This document shows, one piece after another, positions 25,385-33,994 of a stretch of DNA of 64,000 nt; positions within the stretch are counted from its first letter, which is position 1; each line of letters starts with the position of its first letter. The translations under genes were made by a program, and so were the position numbers. A model generated the notes under the pieces. That model did not search any database and was not told the origin of the DNA. It was given only the letters and a program-made list of their open reading frames with translations. This DNA is from Nocardia sp. NRRL S-836 (lineage in GTDB: Bacteria > Actinomycetota > Actinomycetes > Mycobacteriales > Pseudonocardiaceae): contig NZ_LGDY01000002.1 in the NCBI RefSeq assembly GCF_001279525.1, forward strand, positions 144,090 to 208,089, given 5' to 3'.

Positions 25385-25560
25385 CGTTCACCCGCGGGAT
25401 CCGGCTGGACGGCGCGATCGGCGAGGTCGCCCGCGACGCGGCGGAACCGGTCGTGCTCACCCGCGGCCTCCTGGGCGCGCCCGACCGGTTCCTGCCGGAC
25501 TGGGCTACTTCGACAGCTTCTCCGGGTCCATCTCCACCTTGCCGTGCAGCACGCGGTTGA
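25381..25560 (+). pseudogene. Probable truncated gene fragment after MBL hydrolase
   Basis: A 59-codon frame begins with an ATG that overlaps the MBL stop by 4 nt (ATGA), the mark of a coupled second gene. The first 40 residues look protein-like (a TFTRGIRLDGAIGEVARD-type start). They then run into the reverse complement of the 3' end of the amino acid permease gene, where the sequence becomes low-complexity and stops. The pattern suggests a gene whose 3' part was lost by a deletion joining it to the permease locus. A short genuine protein cannot be excluded. I do not recognise the family. Confidence 0.45.
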
Positions 25561-26902
25561 TGCCCCAGAGCACCAGGCCCGCGAGCAGCAGGTAGCCGGC
25601 GATCTTGTACTCGTCCCACGGGCGGCCCGACGTGAACGGCAGGGCGAGGTACGCGCACGTGATCGCGCCCAGCACCGGTGCCCACGTCGGTGCGCGGAAG
25701 TGCTTGTGCCCGGCCTTCTCCTTGCGCAGCACCAGGCAGGCGACGTTGACGATGGTGAAGACGACGAGCAGCAGCAACGACGTCGTGCCACCGAGCTTGC
25801 CGATGTCCGCTGTGGACACCAGGATCACCGCGATGCCGGTGGTGAAGACGATCGAGATCCACGGCGTGCGGCGGGACGGGTGCACGGCGCCGAAGAACTT
25901 CGGGATGATCTTCTCGTTCGCCATGCCGTAGAGCAGCCGCGACGCCATCAGCATGTTGATGAGCGCCGAGTTGATGACCGCCAGCAGGCCGATCAGCGCG
26001 AAGATCCACAGCGGGAAGCCGGGCGCGCCGACGGTGACGACCTTCAGCAGTGCGCCGCTGCCCGACTTCGCGAGCTCGTCGGCCGGGATCAGCAGCGACG
26101 AGGTGATCGCGACCAGCACGTAGATCAGGGCCGCGATGCCCATGCCCCACAGCATCGCGCGCGGGAAGATCCGGACCGGGTCGCGGCACTCCTCGGCCAT
26201 GTTCACCGAGTCCTCGAAGCCGACCATGGCGAAGAACGCGAGCGCCGTCGCCGAGGTGACCGCCAGCAGCACGTTCGAACCCGACGGCGTGTGGATCTCG
26301 GTGAGTCGCGACGGTTCGCCGTCGCCGACCGCGATCGCGTACGCGCCGATCACGATGATGATGATCAGGCCGGACAGCTCGATGCAGGTCAAGACCACGT
26401 TGGCCTTGACCGACTCGGACACGCCGCGGAAGTTGATGACCGCGAGCGCCGCGATGAAGAGGATCGCGATGCCGGTGATCACCAGGGACTCCGGGCCGAG
26501 CGCGATGTCGAAGAACTCCACCAGCAACTGCCGCAGGTACGTGCGACCGAACGCCAGCGCGGCGCTCGACGCGGACGTGATGCCCGACGACATGACGGCG
26601 AACGCGACCATGAACGTCAGGAAGTGGATCTTGAAGGCCTTGTTGGTGTACAGCGCGGCGCCCGCCGCTCTCGGGTACTTCCCGACCAGCTCCAGGTAGC
26701 TGAACGCGGTCAGGAACGCGACCACGAACGCGAGCAGGAAGGGCAACCAGAGCGCGCCGCCGATCTTGCCGGCGACGTTGCCGGTGAGCGCGTAGATCCC
26801 GGTACCGAGGATGTCTCCGACAACGAAGAACAACAGCAGCTTGGGCCCGATCGCCCGGTGCAGCTGCTCCGGTTGCTCCGTTTGTGGAGTCGCTTCAGCC
26901 AT
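25505..26902 (-). CDS. Amino acid permease (APC superfamily)
   Basis: The 465-aa protein has about 12 transmembrane helices and the APC layout. A LLLFFVVGDILGTGIYALTG first helix (about residues 20-39) carries the unwound GTGIYALTG substrate motif. FFAMVGFEDSVNMAEECRDPVRIFPRAM (about 215-242) is the usual conserved glutamate-containing loop, and the C-terminal helices end VLWGINRVLHG. It should carry an amino acid or polyamine inward with protons; specificity cannot be read. I start at the ATG at 26902; a long N-terminal extension in the same frame is compositionally different and overlaps the promoter of the divergent lipoprotein gene. Its 3' end abuts the truncated frame. Confidence 0.9.
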   Translation of the reverse strand: MAEATPQTEQPEQLHRAIGPKLLLFFVVGDILGTGIYALTGNVAGKIGGALWLPFLLAFVVAFLTAFSYLELVGKYPRAAGAALYTNKAFKIHFLTFMVAFAVMSSGITSASSAALAFGRTYLRQLLVEFFDIALGPESLVITGIAILFIAALAVINFRGVSESVKANVVLTCIELSGLIIIIVIGAYAIAVGDGEPSRLTEIHTPSGSNVLLAVTSATALAFFAMVGFEDSVNMAEECRDPVRIFPRAMLWGMGIAALIYVLVAITSSLLIPADELAKSGSGALLKVVTVGAPGFPLWIFALIGLLAVINSALINMLMASRLLYGMANEKIIPKFFGAVHPSRRTPWISIVFTTGIAVILVSTADIGKLGGTTSLLLLVVFTIVNVACLVLRKEKAGHKHFRAPTWAPVLGAITCAYLALPFTSGRPWDEYKIAGYLLLAGLVLWGINRVLHGKVEMDPEKLSK

Positions 26903-27005
26903 GCCGCCAGATTCTGCCGCCTCGGTGTGACGACCAGCACTGATGAACGTCTTCCTCACCCGTATGGTGTAATCGTCCGAGTCGTTCCGACCTGGGGGTT
27001 TCTCG

Positions 27006-27797
27006 ATGAGGCGCGCGGTCCCGCTGATCCTGGCCGCGGCGCTGGCCGCCTGCTCCGCCACCCCCGCGCCGGCACCGGAACCCACCGCGCCGCACCGGGA
27101 CGTGGCCGCCCTGGTGTCCGCGACCACCCGTGCCGTGTCGGGGAAGGCGAGCTACCGCTTCACCGTCTCCGCCCCGGTCGCCGGCGGTGTCACGGCCGCC
27201 GCGTCCGGGGTCGTGCGGCTCACCGCGGGCGACAGCGCGAACCTCGACACCACGACGGAACGCCCGGTGCAGACCGGCGGCAAGCCGGAGCGGCTGCACT
27301 ACGTCTCGACCGCGAAGGACAGCGCGTTCGTCGAGCTGCCGCCGGTGTTCGGCCTGGCCGCGGACAAGCCGTGGGTGCGGCTCGCGCGCGCCGACACCGA
27401 CGAGTTCACCAACACCATGCTCGGCTTCTACGACCTGATCTACCAGCAGGCCGTCTTCACCCAGTACCACCTGCCGATCATCGCCGCCGGTGGCACGCTG
27501 CGGCTGTCCGGCGAGTTCCACGGCCGCATGCTCTACACGATCGACATCGACCACCGGAAGGCCTTCGACGCGCTGCCGGACGGCTTCCTCAAGGACGAGG
27601 TGAAGCTGGCCCTCGACCAGAACGTCACGGCCTCGGTCGCGGAGCTGGAGGTCGGCCCCGACGGCCTGCCGGTCCACCTGAAGGTCTCCCGGAAGTTCGC
27701 CCAGGGCCAGATCGTCGACGACGCCCAGTTCTCCGACTGGGGCACCACGACCCCGGTCGCGGAACCCGCGCCGGCGGTCGTCAGCCGGCGGAACTGA
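27006..27797 (+). CDS. LppX/LprG-like lipoprotein
   Basis: The 263-aa product has a lipoprotein signal peptide: MRRAVPLILAAALAACS, with the lipobox LAAC placing the acylated Cys at residue 16. A Pro/Ala-rich linker follows. The mature domain then has the pattern of the LppX/LprA/F/G family (repeated beta-strands, ASYRFTVSAPVAGGVTAAASGVVRLT, then a helix-rich half and LAELEVGPDGLPVHLKV-type strands). LprG-family proteins bind acylated lipids in a hydrophobic pocket at the outer face of the membrane. That role is inferred. The ATG at 27006 follows a GGGGG stretch. Its last 17 nt overlap the convergent MFS gene. Confidence 0.75.
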   Translation: MRRAVPLILAAALAACSATPAPAPEPTAPHRDVAALVSATTRAVSGKASYRFTVSAPVAGGVTAAASGVVRLTAGDSANLDTTTERPVQTGGKPERLHYVSTAKDSAFVELPPVFGLAADKPWVRLARADTDEFTNTMLGFYDLIYQQAVFTQYHLPIIAAGGTLRLSGEFHGRMLYTIDIDHRKAFDALPDGFLKDEVKLALDQNVTASVAELEVGPDGLPVHLKVSRKFAQGQIVDDAQFSDWGTTTPVAEPAPAVVSRRN

Positions 27798-29043
27798 CGC
27801 GGTAGCGCCAGATCGCGGGCAGCAGCGCCACCGCGGCCACGGTCGCCACGACCACCAGCACACCGCCCGCCGACACCGCGGCGGCCGTGCCGAACGCCGC
27901 ACCGCCCGTGCCGTGCAGGAGGTCCGCGATCCGCGGCCCGCCCGCCACGACGACGATGAACACGCCCTGCATCCGCCCGCGCATCTCGTCGGTGGCCGCC
28001 GACTGCAGGATCGCGCCGCGGAACGCCATGGACACCATGTCCGCCGCTCCGGCCAGCGCCAGGAACACCGCCGCCACCCACAGGTTGCCGGAGAGCCCGA
28101 ACCCGAGGATCGCCACACCCCAGGCGACCACCGACACGGTCACCGCGACGCCGTGCCTGCTGACGTTCGCGATCCACCCCGACGTGAGCCCGCACAGCAC
28201 GGCACCGACCGGGATCGCCGCGAACAGCACGCCCAGCGCGAACCCGCCGCCGGGCGGGTCACCGAACGTGTGCTGCGCCATCTCCGGGAACAGCGCCCTC
28301 GGCATGCCGAACACCATCGCGATGATGTCCAGCAGCATCGACGCCAGCAGCACCTTCTGCGCCCACAGGTAGACGAACCCGGCCAGCACGTCCTTCAGCC
28401 CGGCGCGCCGCACCGTTCCGCTCAGCGGCGGCATCGCCGGGAGCTTCCACACCGCGTACACCGTGACGACCAGCGCGACCGCGTCCACGAGGTACAACGT
28501 GGGCAGTCCGACGACCGGCATCAGCGCGCCCGCGAGCAACGGCCCGAGCACCGCGCCGAACTGCATGACCGTCGAGCCCAGCGCACCGGCGGACGGCAGC
28601 AGCTCCGCTGGCACCAGCCGTGCGATGGAAGCCTGCCGTGCGGGTGCGTTGGCCGCGAAGAACACCTGTTGCAGGCCGAGCAGCGCGATCACCAGCCACA
28701 CCGAGCCGACGTCCATCGCCGCCTGCACCCACAGCAGCACCGACGACACCGCGATGCCGGTGTTGGTGACGAGCAGCAGCTTGCGGCGGTCGACGGTGTC
28801 CGCGATCGCGCCGCCCCACAGCCCGAACACCAGCAGCGGCACCAGGGCGACACCGGCGGCGATGCCGACCCACGCCGACGAGCCGGTGAGGTCGTAGACC
28901 TGCTTGGGAACGGCGACGGCGGTGAGCTGGGAGCCCACCGCCGTGATGATCGTGGACAGCCACAACCGCCGGTACGCGACGATCTTCAACGGTCGGGTGT
29001 CGATCACGAACGTCGAGCGCGCGCTTCTCCCCACAGTGGCCAC
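27781..29043 (-). CDS. MFS transporter (MFS_3 / EntS-like)
   Basis: The 420-aa product has about 12 transmembrane helices in the major facilitator pattern. It carries GGAIADTVDRRKLLLVTNTGIAVSSVLLW, matching motif A between helices 2 and 3 (about residues 76-104), and IVGP-like central loops. The sub-type resembles MFS_3 exporters such as the enterobactin exporter EntS. It may export a siderophore, drug or metabolite; no neighbour clarifies this. The ATG at 29043 follows an imperfect repeat TTAGTTGCC-ATA-GGCTAAC on the minus strand that could be a repressor site. It is 84 nt downstream of asnB on the same strand and may share its transcript. Confidence 0.88.
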   Translation of the reverse strand: MATVGRSARSTFVIDTRPLKIVAYRRLWLSTIITAVGSQLTAVAVPKQVYDLTGSSAWVGIAAGVALVPLLVFGLWGGAIADTVDRRKLLLVTNTGIAVSSVLLWVQAAMDVGSVWLVIALLGLQQVFFAANAPARQASIARLVPAELLPSAGALGSTVMQFGAVLGPLLAGALMPVVGLPTLYLVDAVALVVTVYAVWKLPAMPPLSGTVRRAGLKDVLAGFVYLWAQKVLLASMLLDIIAMVFGMPRALFPEMAQHTFGDPPGGGFALGVLFAAIPVGAVLCGLTSGWIANVSRHGVAVTVSVVAWGVAILGFGLSGNLWVAAVFLALAGAADMVSMAFRGAILQSAATDEMRGRMQGVFIVVVAGGPRIADLLHGTGGAAFGTAAAVSAGGVLVVVATVAAVALLPAIWRYRVSSAG

Positions 29044-29127
29044 TTCGTTAGCCTATGGCAACTAACAAGCGCTTTATGTGGAGATGTCGCCAAGACCACT
29101 CGCCAGGACCACTCACCGGACGACCCC

Positions 29128-31062
29128 TCAGACGCGGACCGGGTACACCGGCTCCGGCACCTTCGGCGTGATCCGGCCCTCGACGAAGATCCCGTGCCAG
29201 ATCATGAAGCACAGCACCGACCACAGCTGCCGCGACCGGTCGAACTGCTCGGACCTGTGCTCGGCGAGCAGGTCGAGCACGGCGTTCTTGTCGAGCAGGT
29301 GCCCGGTCTGGGAGTCGTTGATGACCCCGCGCGCCCAGTCGTACATCTCGGCGCGCAGCCAGTGCCGGATCGGCACCGGGAAGCCCAGCTTGGGCCGGTT
29401 CAGCACGTGCGGCGGGATGATCTTCGCGAGCGCCTTGCGCAGCGCGTACTTGGTGGTGCCCTCGGTGAGCTTCTGGTCCAGCGGCACCTCGGCGGCGACG
29501 CGGAACACCTCCGGGTCGAGGAACGGCACCCGCAGCTCGATCGAGTTGGCCATGGTGACCTTGTCGGCCTTGACCAGGATGTCGCCGCGCAGCCACGTGA
29601 ACAGGTCGATGTGCTGCATGCGCGCGACCGGGTCCCAGCCCTCGGACTCGCGGTACCAGGGCGCGGTCACGTCCTGGAAGCCGACGCCCTCGACGTAGCC
29701 GGGGAAGACCGCCCGCACCTGCGCGTCGCTGAAGTTGCGCGCGTTGCCGTAGTAGCGCTCCTCCAGCCGCAACGCGCCGCGGCGCAGCAGGTCCTTGCCG
29801 CGCACGCCTTCCGGGATGGTCTTCGACACCGCGCCCATCAGCTTGCGCACGCCGCCGGGCACCTTCTCGAACGGCGACAGCGACAACGGCTCGTGGTAGA
29901 TCACGTACCCGCCGAACAGCTCGTCCGCGCCCTCACCGGACAGCACGGCCTTGACGTACTTGCGGGCCTCACGCGCGATGAACCACAACGGCACCAGCGC
30001 CGGGTCCGCGACCGGGTCGTCGAGGTACCAGAGGATCAGCGGCAGCTCGTTCATCATCTCGTCCGGCGAGACCGTCCTGACGACGTGCCGCACGCCGATC
30101 GCCGCCGCCGTCTCGGCCGCGACGTCCACCTCCGAGTAGCCCTGGCGGTCGAACCCGCTGGTGAACGCGATGAGGTTCGGGTTGTGCAGCTTGGCGAGCG
30201 TCGCGGTGGCCGTCGAGTCGATGCCGCCGGACAGGAACGCGCCGACCGTGACGTCCGGGTCGGAGATCATGTGCTTCGCGACCGAGTCGCGCATGACGTC
30301 GGCGATCCGCTCGTGCAGCGCCTCCGCCTCGTGCGCGCCGTTGACCGGCCGCGGCGCGAACACCGGCTTGAAGTACCGGTTGAACAGGACCTGGCCGCCG
30401 GGCGAGACCTTGAACGACGTGCCGGACTCGACCCGCCGGATCGCCTTGTGCAGCGACTCCGGTTCGGGCACGTACTGCAGCACCAGGTAGTGCTGCAACG
30501 CGGTCTGGTCCAGCTCCTGGCTGATGCCGATCACGCCGGTGAGCTGCAGCAGGCTCTTCTTCTCCGACGAGAACGCCACCCCGCCGGGGCCGGACGCCCA
30601 GTACAGCGGCTTGATGCCGAACGGGTCGCGCGCGCCGAAGACGACCCGCTCCTGCGCGTCCCAGATCATGAACGCGAACATGCCGCGCAGCCGCTTGACC
30701 GAGTCCGGCCCGAGGTAGTGGTAGGCCGCGACGATCGACTCGCCGTCGCCCTTCGTCCGGAACTGCGCCCCGAACTTGGTGGCGAGCTCGACGCGGAGCT
30801 CCTTGTAGTTGTAGATCTCGCCGTTGAAGTTCAGCGTGTACCGGGTGGGGTTCTCCGGCGGCCCCCACACCAGCGGCTGGTGCGAGTGGTCGAGGTCGAT
30901 GAAGCCCAGGCGGTTGAACCCGTAGACGACCTCGGCGTCGGCCCAGGTGTCGCTCTCGTCAGGACCGCGGTGCCGCTGGCAGCGCAATGCCGCGGCCACC
31001 GAGCCGCGCGCGGAGGCAGCGGCGGCCTCGGTGGGACAGATGAGTCCGAGCACTCCGCACAC
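29128..31062 (-). CDS. asnB: Asparagine synthase (glutamine-hydrolysing)
   Basis: The 644-aa product makes asparagine from aspartate, ATP and glutamine. I set the start at the GTG at 31062 because class II glutamine amidotransferases need Cys directly after the initiator Met: GTG-TGC-GGA gives M-C-G-V-L-G-L. An ATG four codons upstream (31074) would bury the catalytic cysteine. The glutaminase domain includes RHRGPDESD and LNFNGEIYNYKEL. The synthetase domain has the PP-loop AFLSGGIDSTATATLAKL (about residues 255-272) and LSGEGADELFGGY. The C-terminal half is longer than in E. coli AsnB, which is common in actinobacteria. Amidation of another acceptor, such as a cell-wall precursor, is a less likely alternative. 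Confidence 0.92.
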   Translation of the reverse strand: MCGVLGLICPTEAAAASARGSVAAALRCQRHRGPDESDTWADAEVVYGFNRLGFIDLDHSHQPLVWGPPENPTRYTLNFNGEIYNYKELRVELATKFGAQFRTKGDGESIVAAYHYLGPDSVKRLRGMFAFMIWDAQERVVFGARDPFGIKPLYWASGPGGVAFSSEKKSLLQLTGVIGISQELDQTALQHYLVLQYVPEPESLHKAIRRVESGTSFKVSPGGQVLFNRYFKPVFAPRPVNGAHEAEALHERIADVMRDSVAKHMISDPDVTVGAFLSGGIDSTATATLAKLHNPNLIAFTSGFDRQGYSEVDVAAETAAAIGVRHVVRTVSPDEMMNELPLILWYLDDPVADPALVPLWFIAREARKYVKAVLSGEGADELFGGYVIYHEPLSLSPFEKVPGGVRKLMGAVSKTIPEGVRGKDLLRRGALRLEERYYGNARNFSDAQVRAVFPGYVEGVGFQDVTAPWYRESEGWDPVARMQHIDLFTWLRGDILVKADKVTMANSIELRVPFLDPEVFRVAAEVPLDQKLTEGTTKYALRKALAKIIPPHVLNRPKLGFPVPIRHWLRAEMYDWARGVINDSQTGHLLDKNAVLDLLAEHRSEQFDRSRQLWSVLCFMIWHGIFVEGRITPKVPEPVYPVRV

Positions 31063-31186
31063 GTGAAATCGCACCCCGTAGTTCGCTGTGGCTGAACGCC
31101 CAGTATGCCGAGGCGGAAACCGGGCGTTTCGTCGACCTGAGGACGTGCGGGGCCACGGTCAGGTTCCGCGGCCGCGGGTGCACGGC

Positions 31187-31220
31187 AAAAGGGGCGCCTC
31201 CCGCCCACAGGAGACGCCCC
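31187..31220 (-). terminator. Terminator after pdxH
   Basis: On the minus strand an 11-bp stem with one G-T wobble (31220-31210 with 31201-31191) is followed by TTTT (complement of 31187-31190), 29 nt past the pdxH stop. This is a typical intrinsic terminator. Confidence 0.8.
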
Positions 31221-31248
31221 ATCGCCAGAAGATCGCGGAACTGCGGAA

Positions 31249-31905
31249 CTACGGCGCTACTCGCTCGATCTGCCAGTCGTCGCGGCCGAGCCGGAACCGC
31301 AGCCGGTCGTGCATCCGGTCACGCCGTCCCTGCCAGAACTCGACCTCCTCCGGCCGGATGCGCCACCCGCCCCAGTGCGGCGGCACCGGGATCTGCTCGG
31401 TGTCGGCGAACTGGCGCTCGATCTTGTGCAACGCCGAGTCCAGAGTGGACCGACCGGCCACCACGCGTGACTGCGGCGAGGCCCAGGCACCGATCTGCGA
31501 CCCGCGGGGCCGCGAGTTCCAGTACTCGGCGGTCTCCACGGGGCCGACCTTCTCGACCGTGCCGCGCACGTGGGCTTGGCGCTGCATCGCGAACCACGGG
31601 AACGTGGCGGAGGCGTAGCGGGTCGCCATCAGGTCGTGCGACTTGTTCGACGTGTAGTTGGTGAAGAACACCAGCCCGCGCGCGTCGAGTCCCTTGGCCA
31701 GCACGGTCCGCGAGGACGGGCGGCCGTGGGTGTCGGTCGTGGCGAGCACCATCGCGTTCGGTTCCGGCAGGCCGGCACCGGCGGCCTGGTCGAGCCACAG
31801 CTGGAGCTGTTCGTGCCAGGTGGCGGCAAGCTCCGACTCGGCGAGCGAGCCCTGCTCATAAGACACGCGCATCGCGGGTAGAGCGATGTTCGTGGTCTCC
31901 GTCAT
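31249..31905 (-). CDS. pdxH: Pyridoxamine 5'-phosphate oxidase
   Basis: The 218-aa FMN enzyme oxidises pyridoxamine or pyridoxine 5'-phosphate to pyridoxal 5'-phosphate, completing vitamin B6 salvage. The ATG at 31905 is supported by GGGAGG about 8 nt upstream; longer in-frame starts enter non-coding DNA. The family signatures are NAMVLATTDTHGRPSSRTVLAKGLDARGLVFFTNYTS (about residues 49-85), KSHDLMATRYASATFPW, the SRPRGSQIGAWASPQS stretch and the C-terminal PPHWGGWRIRPEEVEFWQGR and RLRFRL motifs. It supplies cofactor for the many PLP enzymes, including SerC in this window. It is transcribed alone, downstream of the urease operon but separated by 157 nt. Confidence 0.95.
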   Translation of the reverse strand: MTETTNIALPAMRVSYEQGSLAESELAATWHEQLQLWLDQAAGAGLPEPNAMVLATTDTHGRPSSRTVLAKGLDARGLVFFTNYTSNKSHDLMATRYASATFPWFAMQRQAHVRGTVEKVGPVETAEYWNSRPRGSQIGAWASPQSRVVAGRSTLDSALHKIERQFADTEQIPVPPHWGGWRIRPEEVEFWQGRRDRMHDRLRFRLGRDDWQIERVAP

Positions 31906-32062
31906 CGGCGAACCTCCCAGCAGCAGCGCAGAACTCGTGGTCCCTGGACCCGCGACCATACGCAGAGCGAACGGATCCCGAAACCGCCTGCGCGGTGATG
32001 ACCACCACCTGAATTGTGACTGTCTGTGGTTTGAACGGATCTGGATCGAATACGTGATCGAG

Positions 32063-32764
32063 TCAGACGGCGTCCAGCGCCTTTGTGACCATGACCACGT
32101 TTTCACCCAGTGCGGTGACAAGGGATCCGCCTGCTGCCAACGGGACCACGTTCCACCACTCACCGCCGTCCGCGGCACGCGCGACGGAGTCGAGGAGCAC
32201 GCGGCTGCCCAGGACGCGTTTTCCGGCCAGCCCCGCGCTGGACCCGTCGACCGACGGGTCGCCGACGACGAGCTCCTGGTGCAACAACGGCTTGCCACAA
32301 CGGGTTGCGCGCACGGACGTGGACAGCGTGCCGGGTGGCTCGCCGGTGCGGCCGAGCACGAGCACCTCGCGCAACGACAACTCGGCGTGACCGTCCAATT
32401 CGGCCTCTACCACGGCGGTGTGACAGGCGCGGCTCGTCACGACCGTGGGCTCCGGCAGGTAGCGCACGGTTCCCTCGATCGAGAACCGCACCACCGAGGA
32501 GGACGGCAGCCCGGACGGCCCCGGCAGGGCCAGGGTCGCCGCCACCCCGCGCAGGTCGAGCACGGCTCCGGCGCCGACCTCCACCGACAGTTCGAGCGCG
32601 TCGCCGCCGAGCGGGGACGTCACGGAGCTGACGAGGTGCACCAGCGCGACCGGGCCGGTGCGCCGGTGCGGCACCAGGGTCAGCGGTGCCTGGGAACGCA
32701 GCACCCGCACGACGCTGTTGCCGTGCGGGTCCAGCGTGACGACCAACCGCGCGGACGCCTTCAC
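32063..32764 (-). CDS. ureD: Urease accessory protein UreD
   Basis: The 233-aa protein is the last gene of the urease operon. UreD (UreH) binds apo-urease and, with UreF and UreG, forms the complex that delivers nickel. The sequence shows the family's beta-rich style: [46 protein letters not shown] strands (about residues 26-67) and a [17 protein letters not shown] segment with the conserved GR motif, ending in [17 protein letters not shown]. The GTG at 32764 overlaps the UreG stop by 4 nt (GTGA). It is slightly shorter than most UreD proteins (about 250-280), and sequence conservation in this family is always low. Confidence 0.85.
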   Translation of the reverse strand: MKASARLVVTLDPHGNSVVRVLRSQAPLTLVPHRRTGPVALVHLVSSVTSPLGGDALELSVEVGAGAVLDLRGVAATLALPGPSGLPSSSVVRFSIEGTVRYLPEPTVVTSRACHTAVVEAELDGHAELSLREVLVLGRTGEPPGTLSTSVRATRCGKPLLHQELVVGDPSVDGSSAGLAGKRVLGSRVLLDSVARAADGGEWWNVVPLAAGGSLVTALGENVVMVTKALDAV

Positions 32765-33423
32765 AGCTGCGCCAGCACCCACTTCGCGACCTCGGGGGCG
32801 TCCGGGGTCTCGACCAGCGACTGCGCGATCACCGGCAGCGCGCCGCGCATGCGGTGGGCGTCGGAGGTCATCACCTCCAGGTCGGCGCCGACCAGCGGGG
32901 CCAGGTCGGTCTTGTTGATGACGAGCAGGTCCGCGGTCGTGACGCCGGGGCCGCCCTTGCGCGGGACCTTGTCGCCACCGGCCACGTCGACCACGAAGAT
33001 CTGCCTGTCGACCAGCCCGCGGGAGAAGACGGCGGTGAGGTTGTCGCCGCCGCTCTCGATGATCACCAGGTCGAGGTCGGTGTAGCGGTGCTCCAGGCGT
33101 TCCACGGCGTCGAGGTTCGCCGTGATGTCGTCGCGGATCGCGGTGTGCGGGCAGCAGCCGGTCTGCACCGCCTCGATGCGCTCCGGGTCCAGCACGCCCG
33201 CCCGCCGCAGGAAGTCCGCGTCCTCGGTCGTGTAGATGTCGTTGGTGACGACCGCGAGCTCCAGCCGGGAGCCCAGCGCACGGCACAGCGCGGCGGTCAG
33301 CGCGGTCTTGCCGCTGCCGACGGGACCGCCGATGCCGATGCGCGGCGCCTTGCCGTGGTGGTGGTCGTGCGGGTCGGGTCCGTGGTCAGCTCCCAAAGAG
33401 ACGCACCCCTTCACGTCGAACAT
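32761..33423 (-). CDS. ureG: Urease accessory GTPase UreG
   Basis: UreG is a SIMIBI-class GTPase whose GTP hydrolysis drives nickel insertion into urease. The P-loop is [18 protein letters not shown], and [15 protein letters not shown] and [20 protein letters not shown] are the other G motifs. A CPHTAIRD segment carries the Cys-Pro-His that binds nickel at the dimer interface. The N terminus is short and His-rich ([10 protein letters not shown]), which may hold extra nickel because no ureE is present. The start is uncertain: ATG 33423, GTG 33414 or TTG 33396 are all in frame. The TTG has the best-spaced AAGGGG, the ATG the commonest codon. All choices overlap the end of ureF. Confidence 0.9.
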   Translation of the reverse strand: MFDVKGCVSLGADHGPDPHDHHHGKAPRIGIGGPVGSGKTALTAALCRALGSRLELAVVTNDIYTTEDADFLRRAGVLDPERIEAVQTGCCPHTAIRDDITANLDAVERLEHRYTDLDLVIIESGGDNLTAVFSRGLVDRQIFVVDVAGGDKVPRKGGPGVTTADLLVINKTDLAPLVGADLEVMTSDAHRMRGALPVIAQSLVETPDAPEVAKWVLAQL

Positions 33424-33994
33424 GGGCCTCGGCCAGCAGGTCCAAGGCGGGTGAACCGAGCGCGGGCAGCTCCTCGCACGCCCGCGCAGCGACCTCCTCG
33501 ACACCGAGGGAGGCCACAATCGCGTTGACCCCGAACGGGTCCAGTCCCAGCAACCGCACCGCGGCCGACGCCGGCCCGCTCACCGCGAGGTAGGCGCACG
33601 TCAGCGCGGCCTCGAACGGGTCGTCCACCAGCACGCCGACCACCAGCGGCTGGTGCGGGTCCGGTGGCAGGTCGGGCAGCCGCGCGGACGGCCACGCCCG
33701 CCGCGCCGCCCGCAGCATGCCGCGGCCCTGCGCCCGTGAGGCCGCGCGCTGGGCGGGGGACGGCGTGCGGGCGTCGAGCTCCAGATCCAGCGTGGCTAGG
33801 TCCTCGCCACGCGCCGCGGCCGCAGCGAAACCGGCCGCCAGCAGTCCGGCGGTCCGCAATCGGCCGTGCAGGAACGACCGCAGCGACGGCTCGTCGTGCA
33901 CGAGACCGCGGGTGGCCGCCTCCTCCAGGCCGCCGGAGTGCACGTGACCGCCGCCGGGGAAGCGGGAGTCGGCGAGGATCAGCGCGGTCAGCAT
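33386..33994 (-). CDS. ureF: Urease accessory protein UreF
   Basis: The 202-aa helical protein acts as an activator of UreG GTPase function in the urease maturation complex. The opening [30 protein letters not shown] (about residues 5-34) matches the UreF N terminus, including the SRFPxG(GA)xxHSxG motif. The C-terminal helices end [16 protein letters not shown], where the arginine-phenylalanine tail is the part known to contact UreD. The ATG at 33994 overlaps the ureC stop by 1 nt (TGATG). The C terminus of the gene overlaps ureG. It is shorter than typical UreF (about 220-230), mainly in the central loop. Confidence 0.88.
   Translation of the reverse strand: MLTALILADSRFPGGGHVHSGGLEEAATRGLVHDEPSLRSFLHGRLRTAGLLAAGFAAAAARGEDLATLDLELDARTPSPAQRAASRAQGRGMLRAARRAWPSARLPDLPPDPHQPLVVGVLVDDPFEAALTCAYLAVSGPASAAVRLLGLDPFGVNAIVASLGVEEVAARACEELPALGSPALDLLAEAHVRREGVRLFGS

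Noticed and set aside
25544..27805. Plus-strand frame opposite the amino acid permease
   Set aside because: Charged low-complexity shadow; the true plus-strand gene here is the lipoprotein gene in another frame.
27913..31095. Plus-strand frame of over 1,000 codons opposite the MFS and asnB genes
   Set aside because: Its content is Arg/His/Gln-rich with no motif, and the reverse frames carry unmistakable AsnB and MFS signatures.
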